Below are positions 6,658-22,450 of a stretch of 64,000 bases of DNA, in pieces. Source of the DNA: Oscillospiraceae bacterium (GTDB lineage Bacteria; Bacillota; Clostridia; Oscillospirales; Oscillospiraceae); contig JAFTFT010000005.1 of assembly GCA_017458335.1 (NCBI GenBank), forward strand, positions 186,001 through 250,000. The letters run 5' to 3'. Both the position numbers and the translations under genes were made by a program. The notes under the pieces are model-generated. The model was given only the letters and a program-made list of their open reading frames with translations, was not told the DNA's origin and ran no database searches. The stretch's first letter is position 1, and each line of letters opens with the position of its first letter.

Positions 6658-8073
6658 TCAGATCGTGATCTCAACAGACCCGGCGGCAGCATCGGCCCAC
6701 AGGTGCTGATATTGCGAGAGAAAACGCTCTACCTGCTGTGGGGCGCGGCCGATAAAGGCGGCCGGATCCAGGAGCGTATTCAGCTCATGCTCGGAGAGAC
6801 CGAATTCCAGCTGCCGGGCCAGGCGGGAGAGCAGATCGCAGGGGAGGCCTTCCCGCATGACGGCGACAGACTCCATGGAGCAGCGACGGATCAGCTCATG
6901 CAGCTGCTGGCGGTCGCCGCCGCGCTTGACGCCCTCCATCAGAAGGTTTTCCGTGGCAATGAAGGGGAGATACTCCCGGACACTGCGCTCGATGATCTTC
7001 TCATTCACGCGGAGGCCGGAACAGACGTTGCCAGCCAGATGCAGAACCGCATCCGCGCAGAGGAAGGCCTCCGGCATGGAGAGACGGCGGTTGGCCGAGT
7101 CATCCAGGGTGCGCTCCAGCCATTGGGCGGAGGCGGTGAGCGGTGCGTTCATCGCTTCTGTCATCAGGTAACGGGAGAGAGAGCAGATCCGCTCGCAGCG
7201 CATGGGGTTGCGCTTGTAGGCCATGGCGGAAGAACCGATCTGGCTGTCCTCAAAGGGCTCTTCCAGCTGGCGGTCATGCTGCAGGAGGCGGATGTCCTGG
7301 GCCATGCGGTAACAGCTCTGGGCAATGGAACTCAGGGCATTCAGGATACGGGAATCGGTCTTGCGGGGGTAGGTCTGGCCGCAGACCGGGAAGCAGGAGG
7401 CAAAACCGAATTCTTCGGCCAGCATCTCGTTCATCCGGTCGATCTTCCCGCTGTCACCGTCGAACAGATCCAGAAAACTCGCCTCGGTCCCGGTGGTGCC
7501 GCGGCAGCCGAGGAAACGGAGGCTTCCCATCACGAAGTCCAGTTCCTCCAGATCCGAGACAAGGTCCTGCATCCAGAGCGTGGCCCGTTTCCCGACGGTG
7601 ACCAGCTGGGCAGGCTGATAATGGGTGTATCCGAGGGTGGGGAGCGCCTTGTACCGGTCGGCAAATTCCGCCAGAACCGAGAGCAGGGAACAAAGCTGAT
7701 CGCGCAGCATCCGCAGGCCTTCGCGATAGAGAATCAGGTCCCCGTTGTCGGTCACATAGCAGCTGGTGGCGCCGAGATGGATGATCCCTGCCGCCGAAGG
7801 CGCGGCTTTTCCGTAGGCATAGATGTGCGCCATCACGTCGTGGCGGACTTCCTTTTCCCGGCGGGAGATGCAGTCAAAGTCAATATCGCTCAGATGGGCC
7901 TCCAGGTCGCGGAGCTGTTCCTCCGTGATCGGGAGGCCAAGCTCATACTCCGCCTTTGCCAGAGCCAGCCACAGCCGGCGCCAGGTCTCGGCACGCCGCT
8001 GCGCGGAGAAGAGCTCCTGCATGCTGACGGAAGCATAGCGGGTGATCAGGGGAGACTCATAACGGTCATACAT
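6658..8073 (-). CDS. purB: Adenylosuccinate lyase
   Basis: The 471-residue cytoplasmic enzyme cleaves fumarate from adenylosuccinate and from SAICAR in purine synthesis. The fumarase/lyase signature GSSAMAYKRNPMRCE is present, as is THYQPAQLVTVGKRA with the conserved His. Length and motif variants match the animal-like subgroup rather than the shorter Bacillus type. The start at 8073 follows GAGGAACAGACC; a longer frame to 8199 runs into purA and is not used. It follows purA by 43 bases, so the two are co-transcribed for IMP-to-AMP conversion. Confidence 0.95.
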   Translation of the reverse strand: MYDRYESPLITRYASVSMQELFSAQRRAETWRRLWLALAKAEYELGLPITEEQLRDLEAHLSDIDFDCISRREKEVRHDVMAHIYAYGKAAPSAAGIIHLGATSCYVTDNGDLILYREGLRMLRDQLCSLLSVLAEFADRYKALPTLGYTHYQPAQLVTVGKRATLWMQDLVSDLEELDFVMGSLRFLGCRGTTGTEASFLDLFDGDSGKIDRMNEMLAEEFGFASCFPVCGQTYPRKTDSRILNALSSIAQSCYRMAQDIRLLQHDRQLEEPFEDSQIGSSAMAYKRNPMRCERICSLSRYLMTEAMNAPLTASAQWLERTLDDSANRRLSMPEAFLCADAVLHLAGNVCSGLRVNEKIIERSVREYLPFIATENLLMEGVKRGGDRQQLHELIRRCSMESVAVMREGLPCDLLSRLARQLEFGLSEHELNTLLDPAAFIGRAPQQVERFLSQYQHLWADAAAGSVEITI

Positions 8074-8116
8074 GGTCTGTTCCTCGTTTTTATCTGAAAT
8101 GATCGCCTGTCCGGAA

Positions 8117-9391
8117 TTATCGGACGAGATAGGCATCCCGCTCGGCTCCGACGGAGACATAGCGGATGTGACAGCCGATCTGCTCTTCAACGAACTCAAC
8201 GTAGCGCCGGGCGGCCTCGGGCAGATCGTCCCAGCTGCGCACGCCGGAGATGTCGCAGTTCCAGCCCTCCACCGTGGTGATGACGGGTTTGGCTTCCGCC
8301 AGGGCGGCGGGGAAGGGGAAAGCGTCCGTGCGAGTCCCGTTCAGTTCATACTGAACGCAGACCGGGATCCGCTCCATATAGCTCAGAACGTCCAGTTTCG
8401 TCAGCGCGATGGCGGTGGCGCCCTGAACCTGGACGCCGTAGCGGGTGGCGACCAGGTCGATGGGGCCGACACGCCGCGGCCGGCCGGTCTTGGCGCCGTA
8501 TTCGCCGCCGGCTTCGCGGAGCTTCTCCGCCTCGTCGCCGAACATCTCGCACACAAAGGGACCCTCTCCGACACAGGTGGAATAGGCCTTCACCACGCCG
8601 ATCACTTCATCGAGGCGGGCGGTCGGAAGCCCGGAGCCTACCGGCGCATAGGAGGCGATGGCGTTGGAGGAAGTCGTGTAAGGATAGATGCCGTAATCGA
8701 GATCCCGCAGCGCGCCGAGCTGAGCCTCAAAGAGAATGCTCTTCCCCTCCGCGGCGGCCTGCCGCAGCCAGGTACCCGTATCGCGCACGAAGGGACGGAT
8801 CTTTTCGCCAAAGTCCTCGACCCACCGCATCAGCTCTTCCATGGTCCAGGGCTCCGCACCGTACACGCCGGTCAGAATCAGGTTTTTCCACTCCAGCAGT
8901 TCCTGCAGATGGACTCTGAGATGCTCCGGATAGAAAAGCTCACCGGCCAGAATGGTTTTCTTCTGGTATTTATCGGAATAAAAGGGCGCGATGCCCTGTT
9001 TGGTGGAGCCGTACTTTTTATCCTTCAGCCGGGCTTCCTCCAGTCCGTCCAGCTGGCGATGCCAGGGGAGCAGCAGAGAGGCCCGGTCGCTGATCAGCAG
9101 GTTCTCCGGCGTTACACGGACGCCCTTGGCGCGAACATCCTCGATCTCAGCCCAGAGATTCTCCGGATCCAGCGCGACACCGTTGCCGAGCACGTTCACC
9201 ACGTTCGGGTGGAAGATGCCGGAGGGCAGCAGGTGGAGCGCAAATTTCCCGTAGCGGTTCACAACCGTATGCCCGGCGTTCCCTCCTCCCTGATAACGGA
9301 TGACGACGTCGTAGGATTCGGTGAGCAGGTCGACCATGCGGCCCTTTCCCTCGTCGCCCCAGTTGATGCCCACAATTGCACAGGTTTTCAT
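8117..9391 (-). CDS. purA: Adenylosuccinate synthetase
   Basis: The 424-residue enzyme joins aspartate to IMP using GTP, the first committed step to AMP. It shows the P-loop-like GINWGDEGKGRMVD, the IMP-binding GGGNAGHTVV segment, and STKQGIAPFYSDKY (usually GTTGKGIGP...), so this subgroup diverges from the E. coli type. The C-terminal GTP-base-recognition region (LTKLDVLSYM) is present. The start at 9391 has GGAGG 8 bases upstream. It leads the purA-purB operon on the minus strand. Confidence 0.95.
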   Translation of the reverse strand: MKTCAIVGINWGDEGKGRMVDLLTESYDVVIRYQGGGNAGHTVVNRYGKFALHLLPSGIFHPNVVNVLGNGVALDPENLWAEIEDVRAKGVRVTPENLLISDRASLLLPWHRQLDGLEEARLKDKKYGSTKQGIAPFYSDKYQKKTILAGELFYPEHLRVHLQELLEWKNLILTGVYGAEPWTMEELMRWVEDFGEKIRPFVRDTGTWLRQAAAEGKSILFEAQLGALRDLDYGIYPYTTSSNAIASYAPVGSGLPTARLDEVIGVVKAYSTCVGEGPFVCEMFGDEAEKLREAGGEYGAKTGRPRRVGPIDLVATRYGVQVQGATAIALTKLDVLSYMERIPVCVQYELNGTRTDAFPFPAALAEAKPVITTVEGWNCDISGVRSWDDLPEAARRYVEFVEEQIGCHIRYVSVGAERDAYLVR

Positions 9392-9437
9392 CCCGGTATC
9401 CTCCTTCATTGTTCTCATTCATGAAACATGCTGTGGT

Positions 9438-9466
9438 ATATCTCCCCGCCGGAGGCGGGGAGATAT
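9438..9466. repeat. Perfect 13-bp inverted repeat in the purA leader
   Basis: ATATCTCCCCGCC and its complement flank a 3-base loop, 50 bases upstream of the purA start. No T run follows on either strand, so it is a leader hairpin or operator rather than a standard terminator. Confidence 0.7.
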
Positions 9467-9705
9467 GTCTTACAGGGAATTGACCCCCATGAAGCAGTAT
9501 AACATATCCCGACAGGGAACGGAAAAAGTATACCCTGCCGGAAGCGGAATGTCAAAAAGAATCTGAGAAAAGATCAATCATGTGCTTCATGATAGGGATA
9601 ACATATCGTAATTATAATGGAATCGGTATGATGAAAGAAAACGACGCCATGATAAAATACAGTGGGTGAGAAGCCCGGACCGGTACGAGGCCTGTTCCTA
9701 TTCGG

Positions 9706-9725
9706 AACGCCGGAAAAACGGCGTT
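9706..9725 (+). terminator. Leader hairpin upstream of the PEP-binding fusion gene
   Basis: AACGCCG (9706-9712) pairs with CGGCGTT (9719-9725) around a 6-base A-rich loop, followed by TGTTTG. It could attenuate transcription into the gene at 9766; the weak T tract makes this uncertain. Confidence 0.4.
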
Positions 9726-9765
9726 TGTTTGCACTGCGTGCACAAAGAAGCAGGGGTGTATCAAT

Positions 9766-12339
9766 ATGGATCAACAGCAATATGTCAGTACCGGGATCAA
9801 GGGCCTCGACAGGGCGATCGACAGCCTGAGACCGGGAGATACCGTGACCTGGCAGATGGAAAACATCGGCGACTACATGTATGTCGCGACGCAGTTCGTG
9901 GTGGATGAGGCACTGACCGGCCGGCCCATGGTCTATCTGCGCTTCGGCGATCATGACGAGCTGGTCCCGACGGAGGTGCTGCAGGCCAGGGGAGCAAACA
10001 TCCGGATGATCAGGCTGGATCCGACGGTCGGCTTCGAAACCTTTGCCGTGCAGGTACACAGGATCATTTCGGCAGAGGCGGAGAATACCTTCTTCCTGTT
10101 TGACTGCCTCTCCGAACTGCAGCGGTACTGGTTTTCGGACCTGATGATCTGCAACTTCTTTTGCCTGACCAGCGAGTTCATCGCGTCACGCGGTGCACTG
10201 TGCTATGTGGCGCTGCAGTATGAGCGGCATATCTATGAGACCATCTCGCGCATTCGGCATGCCACGAATGTCCTCATGAACATCCGGACGATGAACGGCT
10301 GCACGTACATCCATCCGGTGAAAGCCGAGGGAAGGGACAGCAGGTACATGTATTTCCCGCTGCGCATTCACGGCAGCCAGTGTGAGGCGGTTACTTCAAG
10401 CAGCGAGACCTATGCCATCTTCGATATTTTTACCCAGACCGGAGAACGCCGGGACTGCTGGGACAGCATGTTCGACTCGGTGAGCGTCGATCACCCGGAG
10501 CCGAAGGACCCGGAGGGGATCGCGCTGAAAGAGAATATCATGCGCTGCCTGCTGGGGACGGAGCCCACCCGCCTGGAACTCTGCCGGAAGTACTTCACCA
10601 TGCGGGACCTGATGGAGATCAAACGCCGTGAGATCGGGACGGGCTGCATCGGGGGCAAGTCCGTCGGCATGCTGCTGGCCCGCCACATCATCCGGGATTC
10701 CGACCCGGAGCTCTACGCGAAACGGATTGAACCCCATGACTCCTATTATATCGGGGCGGACGTGTTCTATACCTACGCGGTGCAGAACAACACCTGGGAG
10801 CTGCGGACCAAGATGATCAGGCCAGAGGACTATCTCCGTGTCGCGCCGGAATTCCGGGAGCGCCTGCTGCACGGAACCTTCATGCCGACCATCAAGGAAC
10901 AGTTCCTCTCCATGCTGGAATACTTCGGCCAGTCTCCCATCATCGTGCGTTCCAGTTCCCTGCTCGAGGACGGAATCGGAAATGCCTTCGCGGGAAAATA
11001 CGAGAGCGTCTTCTGCCCCAGCCAGGGCAGCCTGGAAGAGCGCTATGAGGTGTTCGAGAACGCGGTGCGGACGGTATATGCCAGCACGGTGAGCCCGGAC
11101 GCGTTCCGCTACCGCGCGGACCGCGGCCTGCTGGACCGGGATGAGCAGATGGCCCTGCTTGTCATGCGGGTGAGCGGGGATGTGCACGGCGATTATTACT
11201 ATCCGCACCTGGCCGGCGTGGGGCATTCCAAAAACCTGTATGTCAACGGCCCGAAAGCCAATGAAGACAACAGCGGCATGCTGCGCCTGGTCTTCGGACT
11301 GGGAACCCGGGCGGTCGACCGGGAGGCGGACGACTATGCCCGCTTTGTGAATCTCGACACCCCGCTGGCCCCGCCGATGGTGGAATACGGCGACGAATAC
11401 CGCTACAGCCAGCACAAGGTGGACGTAATCGACCTGCCGGAGAACCGCTTTACAACAGTCCCGCTCGAAAAGCTCAGCAAATACAGCATGCGCACGGATG
11501 CGGCGCTGTTCATGGAACCGGATACCGCGACGGCGGCCAGATTCCGCGAAATGGGGCTTTACAACGAACCCGTCCCGGATATCGTGAACTTTCAGAAGCT
11601 CCTGCGGAGGACGGACTTTGCCCAGGTGATGAAGCGGATCATGGCCATCGTGGCGGAGAAGTACAACTATCCGGTGGACGTGGAGTATGCCTGCAACTTT
11701 ACCCAGCAGGGCGACTATAAGGTCAACCTCCTGCAGTGCCGCACGATCCAGACCACGGGGCTGGGGAAAGCCGGCGTGATGCCGGAGTTCCGGGAAATGC
11801 TCTGGCGCATCCGCGGCAACTTCATGGGCGGCAATGCCGCGATCCCTGTCCGTTACGTGGTGTTCGTGAAGGTGGAGCCGTATCTGAATCTGCCGGAACA
11901 GCAGAAATATGCCGTGGCCAGAGCGGTCGGGGATCTGAACCGCCGCCTGCAGGGACAGGATGCCATCCTGATCGGCCCGGGAAGATGGGGGACGACAACG
12001 CCGAGCCTCGGCGTTCCGGTGCGCTTTGCCGAGATCAGCCATTATGCCTGTATGTGCGAACTGGCCTATTTCTCCCACGGGCTGCGTCCGGAGCTGAGCT
12101 ACGGGAGCCACTTCTTCCAGGACCTGGTGGAGTCGGGGATCTTCTATACGGCCATCTACCAGGGAGAGCCCGGCTGCGAGTTCCACGAAGAGGGCTTCGA
12201 CGCGTTTCCGGACCGCTATGCGGAACTTACGGGAGACAAGAAGCTCAAAAACGTGGTGAAGGTCTATGAGCTGGGGGAGAAGGGCGCGACGCTCTATGCC
12301 GAGGTCAAGAATCAGGACTGTCTGCTCGGCCTGCTGTGA
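9766..12339 (+). CDS. RecA/KaiC-like domain fused to a PEP/pyruvate-binding (PPDK N-terminal) domain
   Basis: The 857-residue protein has two parts. Residues 1-230 resemble a RAD55/KaiC ATPase (STGIKGLDRAIDSLRPGD) but the Walker A lysine is missing: the loop reads MENIGDYMYV. Residues about 285-690 resemble the ATP-grasp nucleotide-binding domain of PEP synthase and pyruvate phosphate dikinase (GGKSVGMLLA; SPIIVRSSSLLEDG). The mobile phosphohistidine domain and the PEP/pyruvate barrel are absent; instead there is a distinct C-terminal region (GPGRWGTTTPSLGVPVRF). It is therefore not a complete dikinase and its reaction is unknown. The start has an AGGGGTG site. Confidence 0.75.
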   Translation: MDQQQYVSTGIKGLDRAIDSLRPGDTVTWQMENIGDYMYVATQFVVDEALTGRPMVYLRFGDHDELVPTEVLQARGANIRMIRLDPTVGFETFAVQVHRIISAEAENTFFLFDCLSELQRYWFSDLMICNFFCLTSEFIASRGALCYVALQYERHIYETISRIRHATNVLMNIRTMNGCTYIHPVKAEGRDSRYMYFPLRIHGSQCEAVTSSSETYAIFDIFTQTGERRDCWDSMFDSVSVDHPEPKDPEGIALKENIMRCLLGTEPTRLELCRKYFTMRDLMEIKRREIGTGCIGGKSVGMLLARHIIRDSDPELYAKRIEPHDSYYIGADVFYTYAVQNNTWELRTKMIRPEDYLRVAPEFRERLLHGTFMPTIKEQFLSMLEYFGQSPIIVRSSSLLEDGIGNAFAGKYESVFCPSQGSLEERYEVFENAVRTVYASTVSPDAFRYRADRGLLDRDEQMALLVMRVSGDVHGDYYYPHLAGVGHSKNLYVNGPKANEDNSGMLRLVFGLGTRAVDREADDYARFVNLDTPLAPPMVEYGDEYRYSQHKVDVIDLPENRFTTVPLEKLSKYSMRTDAALFMEPDTATAARFREMGLYNEPVPDIVNFQKLLRRTDFAQVMKRIMAIVAEKYNYPVDVEYACNFTQQGDYKVNLLQCRTIQTTGLGKAGVMPEFREMLWRIRGNFMGGNAAIPVRYVVFVKVEPYLNLPEQQKYAVARAVGDLNRRLQGQDAILIGPGRWGTTTPSLGVPVRFAEISHYACMCELAYFSHGLRPELSYGSHFFQDLVESGIFYTAIYQGEPGCEFHEEGFDAFPDRYAELTGDKKLKNVVKVYELGEKGATLYAEVKNQDCLLGLL

Positions 12340-12381
12340 GGGCGTTATACCGCTCAATGGTATTCTTTGCCGATTGATGTA

Positions 12382-12452
12382 TATCATATTTTTTTCATAT
12401 GATAATGGAAAAGAATAAAGTATTGTTCATTTGCCTGCTGCTGTGATAGCAT
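12382..12452 (+). promoter_or_regulatory. gltB promoter with upstream dyad and shared activator-like element
   Basis: TTGTTC (12423-12428) and TAGCAT (12447-12452) are 18 bases apart. Upstream, TATCATAT (12382-12389) and ATATGATA (12397-12404) form a perfect dyad with a 7-base T-rich spacer. The block ATGATAATGGAAAAGAA through the -35 closely matches the glmS promoter at the same 24-base offset from the -35. Confidence 0.65.
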
Positions 12453-12480
12453 CAGGCAATGTTTTTTGAACTTTGAAAAG

Positions 12481-12509
12481 GGACTGCCCGCAGAAACGTC
12501 AGGCGGTCC
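12481..12509 (+). terminator. Leader hairpin before gltB (candidate attenuator)
   Basis: GGACTGCC (12481-12488) pairs with GGCGGTCC (12502-12509), followed by TTTCGCTATTT. It lies between the promoter and the gltB start. Its sequence context (CTTTGAAAA, then CGCAGA in the loop) aligns with the glmS leader hairpin, suggesting common control. Confidence 0.6.
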
Positions 12510-12546
12510 TTTCGCTATTTCGGGATGGAACAGAAGGAGGACAACG

Positions 12547-17085
<4,539 letters not shown>

Positions 17086-17100
17086 GAGGGGGCGCCGTGA

Positions 17101-18492
17101 ATGGGAAAACCGACCGGATTTCTGGAATATGACAGAGTGGAAAACAGACGGCGGCCTCCGCTGGAGCGTGTGAAGGACTGGGAAGAGCTCTATCTTCCGG
17201 TGGAAGGGGAGGAGCGGCTCAGGCAGGGTGCGAGATGCATGAACTGCGGGATTCCGTTCTGCCAGGCGGGGGTGCAGTTTGAAGGAAAGCAGCTCGGCTG
17301 CCCGTTGCATAACCTGATCCCCGAATGGAACGACATGCTTATGGACGGAAACTACGGCCACGCCCTGGCAAGACTTCTGAAAACCAACAACTTCCCGGAG
17401 TTTACCGGACGGGTCTGTCCGGCATTCTGTGAGCAGGCCTGCACCTGCGGCCTGTACGACGCGCCCATCACCGTCCATGACAACGAGCGGAGCATCATCG
17501 AACATGCCTTTCGAAACGGCATGATGAAGCCGCGCTTTACCCAGAACGCCTCCGGAAAGAACGTGGTGGTCGTGGGCTCTGGCCCGGCCGGCCTCGCCGT
17601 GGCGGACCAGCTGAACCACCGCGGACACAGCGTCACGGTGGTGGAAAAGCACGCCCGGGCAGGCGGCATCCTGACCTACGGCATCCCGAACATGAAGCTC
17701 CCCAAAAGCGTTGTCACGCGGCGGATCAGCCTGATGACCGATGAGGGCGTAAGCTTTGTGACCGGCGTGGACGCCTCCGATCCTGCCATCGCCCGGCGCC
17801 TCTCGGCGGAGTACGACGCGGTGGTGCTCTGCTGCGGCGCGGAGGAGCCCAGAAACATCGGGGTGAACACCGACGGCGTGAGCGGCGTCTGCTATGCCAT
17901 GGAGTATCTGCATGCGGCGGCAGACAGCCGCTTTGGCGGACAGGCAGAGTATGCGCCGAATGCGTCCGGGAAGAATGTCGTCATCATCGGAACCGGAAAC
18001 ACCGCCAGCGACTGTGTGGCCACGGCGCTGCGCCAGGGCTGCCGGAGCGTGACGCAGCTGGTTCGGAGAGGCCGGGAAGACTATCTCGATCCGACCGGTA
18101 AGCTGCCGCAGGACTATGCCCAGGAAGAGACGGAGAGCGTGTTCGGCGAGGATCCGAGGCGCTTCGGCCAGAGCGTGGACACATTGCAGACGGACGGAAA
18201 CGGAAATCTGACTTCCATCACGACGAAGAGCGGGGAGAATTTCCCCTGCGAGCTCCTCATCGGGGCGACGGGGTTTGCCGGCTGCCGGGCGGATGTGTGC
18301 GAGGCTTTCGGCGTGGAACGGGAGCGGACCGTGAAGACGGAAAAGGGCAGCTTCCAGACCAGCGTGCCGCATATCTTCACGGCGGGCGACATGCACCGGG
18401 GACAGTCCCTTGTGGTTCACGCCATCGCCGAGGGGAGAGCCGCGGCCGCGGAAGTGGACCGCTTCCTGATGGGCTATACCAACCTGCTCTGA
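17101..18492 (+). CDS. gltD: Glutamate synthase small subunit
   Basis: The 463-residue protein has the N-terminal Cys-rich region (ARCMNCGIPFCQ; GRVCPAFCEQACTCGL) that binds two 4Fe-4S clusters, an FAD-binding GSGPAGLAVADQL motif and an NAD(P)H-binding GTGNTASDCVAT motif. It passes electrons from NADPH to GltB. Only 15 bases separate it from gltB, so the two are made together from one transcript. Length and domain order are normal. Confidence 0.95.
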   Translation: MGKPTGFLEYDRVENRRRPPLERVKDWEELYLPVEGEERLRQGARCMNCGIPFCQAGVQFEGKQLGCPLHNLIPEWNDMLMDGNYGHALARLLKTNNFPEFTGRVCPAFCEQACTCGLYDAPITVHDNERSIIEHAFRNGMMKPRFTQNASGKNVVVVGSGPAGLAVADQLNHRGHSVTVVEKHARAGGILTYGIPNMKLPKSVVTRRISLMTDEGVSFVTGVDASDPAIARRLSAEYDAVVLCCGAEEPRNIGVNTDGVSGVCYAMEYLHAAADSRFGGQAEYAPNASGKNVVIIGTGNTASDCVATALRQGCRSVTQLVRRGREDYLDPTGKLPQDYAQEETESVFGEDPRRFGQSVDTLQTDGNGNLTSITTKSGENFPCELLIGATGFAGCRADVCEAFGVERERTVKTEKGSFQTSVPHIFTAGDMHRGQSLVVHAIAEGRAAAAEVDRFLMGYTNLL

Positions 18493-18516
18493 GCGTCACA
18501 GACTGTTTTTGCTTGA

Positions 18517-20145
<1,629 letters not shown>

Positions 20146-20150
20146 ATGAT

Positions 20151-20177
20151 ATGCTCCACGTCTGCAGCGGGGAGCAT
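20151..20177 (+). other. Hairpin between pyrG and guaA
   Basis: ATGCTCC (20151-20157) pairs with GGAGCAT (20171-20177) around a 13-base loop. No T run follows, so transcription probably continues into guaA; it may reduce read-through or affect RNA stability. Confidence 0.35.
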
Positions 20178-20218
20178 GGAAACAGACCGCGATATCATAG
20201 ATATGGAGGAATATCAGG

Positions 20219-21760
20219 TTGAATAATCAGAAGGTCCTGATTCTGGATTTCGGCGGGCAGTACAACCAGCTGATTGCCCGGCGGGTGAGAGCCTGCCATG
20301 TGTACTGCGAAGTGCGTCCATGGACGATGACGCTGGAGGAGATCCGGGCTTATGATCCCGTCGGAATCATCTTTACCGGAGGGCCGAACAGCGTCTATGC
20401 GGAGCATTCGCCCCATCCGGATCCCGGCGTCTATACCCTCGGCGTCCCGATTCTCGGGATCTGTTACGGCTGCCAGCTGCTGGCACAGGAACTGGGCGGC
20501 TGCGTAACCGCGGCGCAGGAGAACAGCGCCAGGGAGTACGGAAAGACCGTGACATTCTTCGACGCCGGCTGCGCTCTGTTCCGCGGCCTTCCGGAGGAGA
20601 GCATCACCTGGATGAGCCACGGGGACTTTATGGCAAAGGTGCCGGAGGGCTTCCGCCTGGTGGCGCGGTCCGAAGTCTGCCCTACGGTCGGAATCTGCGA
20701 CGAAGACAGAAAGTTTTACGGCGTGCAGTTTCATCCGGAGGTCAATCATACCGAATACGGCAGCCGGATGCTGCGCAACTTCCTGTACGAAGTCTGCGGA
20801 GCGGCCGGAGACTGGACCATGGCCGATTTCAAGCAGACTGCCGTCGACGGGGTACGGGAGAAAGTCGGAAACGGACGAATCCTCCTGGCGCTTTCCGGCG
20901 GGGTGGATTCCTCCGTCGCGGCGGCCCTGCTGGCGGAAGCCGTCGGGAAGCGACTGACCTGCGTCTTTGTCGATCACGGCCTGATGCGCAAGAATGAGGG
21001 AGATGAGGTGGAAGCCGCGTTTTCCCGCTGGGATCTGAACTTCATCCGGGTGGATGCGGAGGAGCGCTTCCTCACGCATCTGGCGGGCGTAACCGAACCG
21101 GAGCAGAAACGGAAGATCATCGGAGAAGAATTCATCCGCGTCTTTGAAGCAGAGGCCAAAAAGATCGGCCGGGTCGACTTCCTGGCCCAGGGAACCATCT
21201 ATCCCGACGTGATCGAGTCCGGCGCGGGCGAGGCGGCCGTGATCAAGAGCCACCACAACGTGGGCGGCCTGCCCGATTATGTGGACTTCCGGGAAATCAT
21301 CGAGCCGCTGCGCATGCTCTTCAAGGACGAAGTACGCGAACTCGGAAGAGAGCTGGGGCTTCCGGAGTATCTGGTGACGAGACAGCCGTTCCCGGGACCG
21401 GGCCTGGGCATCCGTGTCATCGGGGAACTCACGAAGAAAAAACTGGATATGGTGCGCGAAGCGGACTGGATCTTCCGGGACGAGATCGCGAAAGCCGGCC
21501 TGCAGGACCGGATGAGCCAGTACTTCGCGGCGCTCTCCAACATGCGCTCGGTCGGCGTGATGGGAGACGGACGGAGCTACGACTATGCGGTGGTGCTGCG
21601 AAGCGTCCAGACCGGCGACTTCATGACAGCCGACTGGAGCCGAATTCCCTATGAGGTGCTTGACCGGGTTTCGGTCCGGATCGTCAACGAGGTCCCCGGG
21701 GTTAACCGCGTGCTCTATGACATTACCTCCAAGCCCCCGGCCACCGTGGAGATGGAATAA
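20219..21760 (+). CDS. guaA: GMP synthase (glutamine-hydrolysing)
   Basis: The 513-residue enzyme converts XMP to GMP. The N-terminal amidotransferase domain has the nucleophile in GICYGCQLL and the HPEV motif; the ATP pyrophosphatase domain has the PP-loop [10 protein letters not shown]; the C-terminal dimerisation domain ends KPPATVEME, typical of GuaA. It starts at TTG (20219) 7 bases after ATATGGAGGA. It completes a run of glutamine-using enzymes (gltBD, pyrG, guaA) and is followed by a terminator. Confidence 0.96.
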   Translation: MNNQKVLILDFGGQYNQLIARRVRACHVYCEVRPWTMTLEEIRAYDPVGIIFTGGPNSVYAEHSPHPDPGVYTLGVPILGICYGCQLLAQELGGCVTAAQENSAREYGKTVTFFDAGCALFRGLPEESITWMSHGDFMAKVPEGFRLVARSEVCPTVGICDEDRKFYGVQFHPEVNHTEYGSRMLRNFLYEVCGAAGDWTMADFKQTAVDGVREKVGNGRILLALSGGVDSSVAAALLAEAVGKRLTCVFVDHGLMRKNEGDEVEAAFSRWDLNFIRVDAEERFLTHLAGVTEPEQKRKIIGEEFIRVFEAEAKKIGRVDFLAQGTIYPDVIESGAGEAAVIKSHHNVGGLPDYVDFREIIEPLRMLFKDEVRELGRELGLPEYLVTRQPFPGPGLGIRVIGELTKKKLDMVREADWIFRDEIAKAGLQDRMSQYFAALSNMRSVGVMGDGRSYDYAVVLRSVQTGDFMTADWSRIPYEVLDRVSVRIVNEVPGVNRVLYDITSKPPATVEME

Positions 21761-21787
21761 AGGTCAATTCAATCTGCATATAAGAGG

Positions 21788-21820
21788 GGCGGGGAGTAAT
21801 CCCCGCCTTAACACATTTTT
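21788..21820 (+). terminator. Terminator after guaA
   Basis: GGCGGGG (21788-21794) pairs with CCCCGCC (21801-21807), followed after 8 bases by TTTTT. Confidence 0.7.
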
Positions 21821-21837
21821 ACCGCAGTGTGGTAGAT

Positions 21838-21866
21838 TTGAACAAAATCGGTGTGTATAATATGAT
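21838..21866 (+). promoter_or_regulatory. Promoter of the ElaA-like acetyltransferase gene
   Basis: TTGAAC (21838-21843) and TATGAT (21861-21866) are 17 bases apart, placing the transcript start about 20 bases before the ATG. Confidence 0.6.
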
Positions 21867-21894
21867 GTGAAATCGTGATTTGCGGAGGGAAACG

Positions 21895-22338
21895 ATGCGA
21901 CTTTACAGAAAAAGATTCCACGAACTGACGACAGATGAACTGTACCGGATCCTGAAACTGCGCGTGGCCGTTTTCGTTGTGGAGCAGAATTGTCCCTATA
22001 TGGAACTGGACGACCTTGACCGGAATGCCATCCATGTCTGGATGGAAGATGAGAACGGAATCCAGGCTTACCTTCGTGTCATGGATAAAGGCGTGGAAAA
22101 TGAACATGCATCCATTGGCCGGGTGATCGCAGTCAAACGGCGCTGCGGCTTCGGGAGCAGAATTCTTTCTGAAGGCATCAACGCGGCGAAAGAATGTTTT
22201 CTTGCGGACAGCATCTATTTGGAAGCACAGGTATATGCGAAAGCGTTATATGAAAAACAGGGCTTCCGGCAAATATCAGATGTGTTTCTGCTGGATGGCA
22301 TCCCGCATATAAAAATGCTGAGGGATGAGGTGCTTTGA
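21895..22338 (+). CDS. ElaA-like GNAT acetyltransferase
   Basis: The 147-residue protein matches the ElaA branch of GNAT enzymes: HELTTDELYRILKLRVAVFV followed by EQNCPYMELDDLD, then the acetyl-CoA-binding loop (IGRVIAVKRRCGFGSRI) and YEKQGF. The substrate is unknown. The ATG at 21895 follows GGAGGG; a TTG at 21880 would extend it by five residues but overlaps that site. It is monocistronic by the look of the flanking signals. Confidence 0.85.
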   Translation: MRLYRKRFHELTTDELYRILKLRVAVFVVEQNCPYMELDDLDRNAIHVWMEDENGIQAYLRVMDKGVENEHASIGRVIAVKRRCGFGSRILSEGINAAKECFLADSIYLEAQVYAKALYEKQGFRQISDVFLLDGIPHIKMLRDEVL

Positions 22339-22450
22339 CAGATTACGGTCTCAAGCTATGCTTGAAGGTTGCCATGAAGCAGTGCAAAAACACAGGATCC
22401 CGGTCATGAAAGATATCATGGCCGGATTTGATTTTTTGCAGTATCAAAAA

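Larger units (their letters stand above)
9392..9765. other. Divergent intergenic region between purA and the PEP-binding fusion gene
   Basis: No gene is visible in this 374-base gap. It contains a perfect inverted repeat at 9438-9466 and a second hairpin at 9706-9725, described separately, and AT-rich promoter-like text around 9600-9660 (TATAAT at 9613-9618 without a good -35). Confidence 0.6.
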
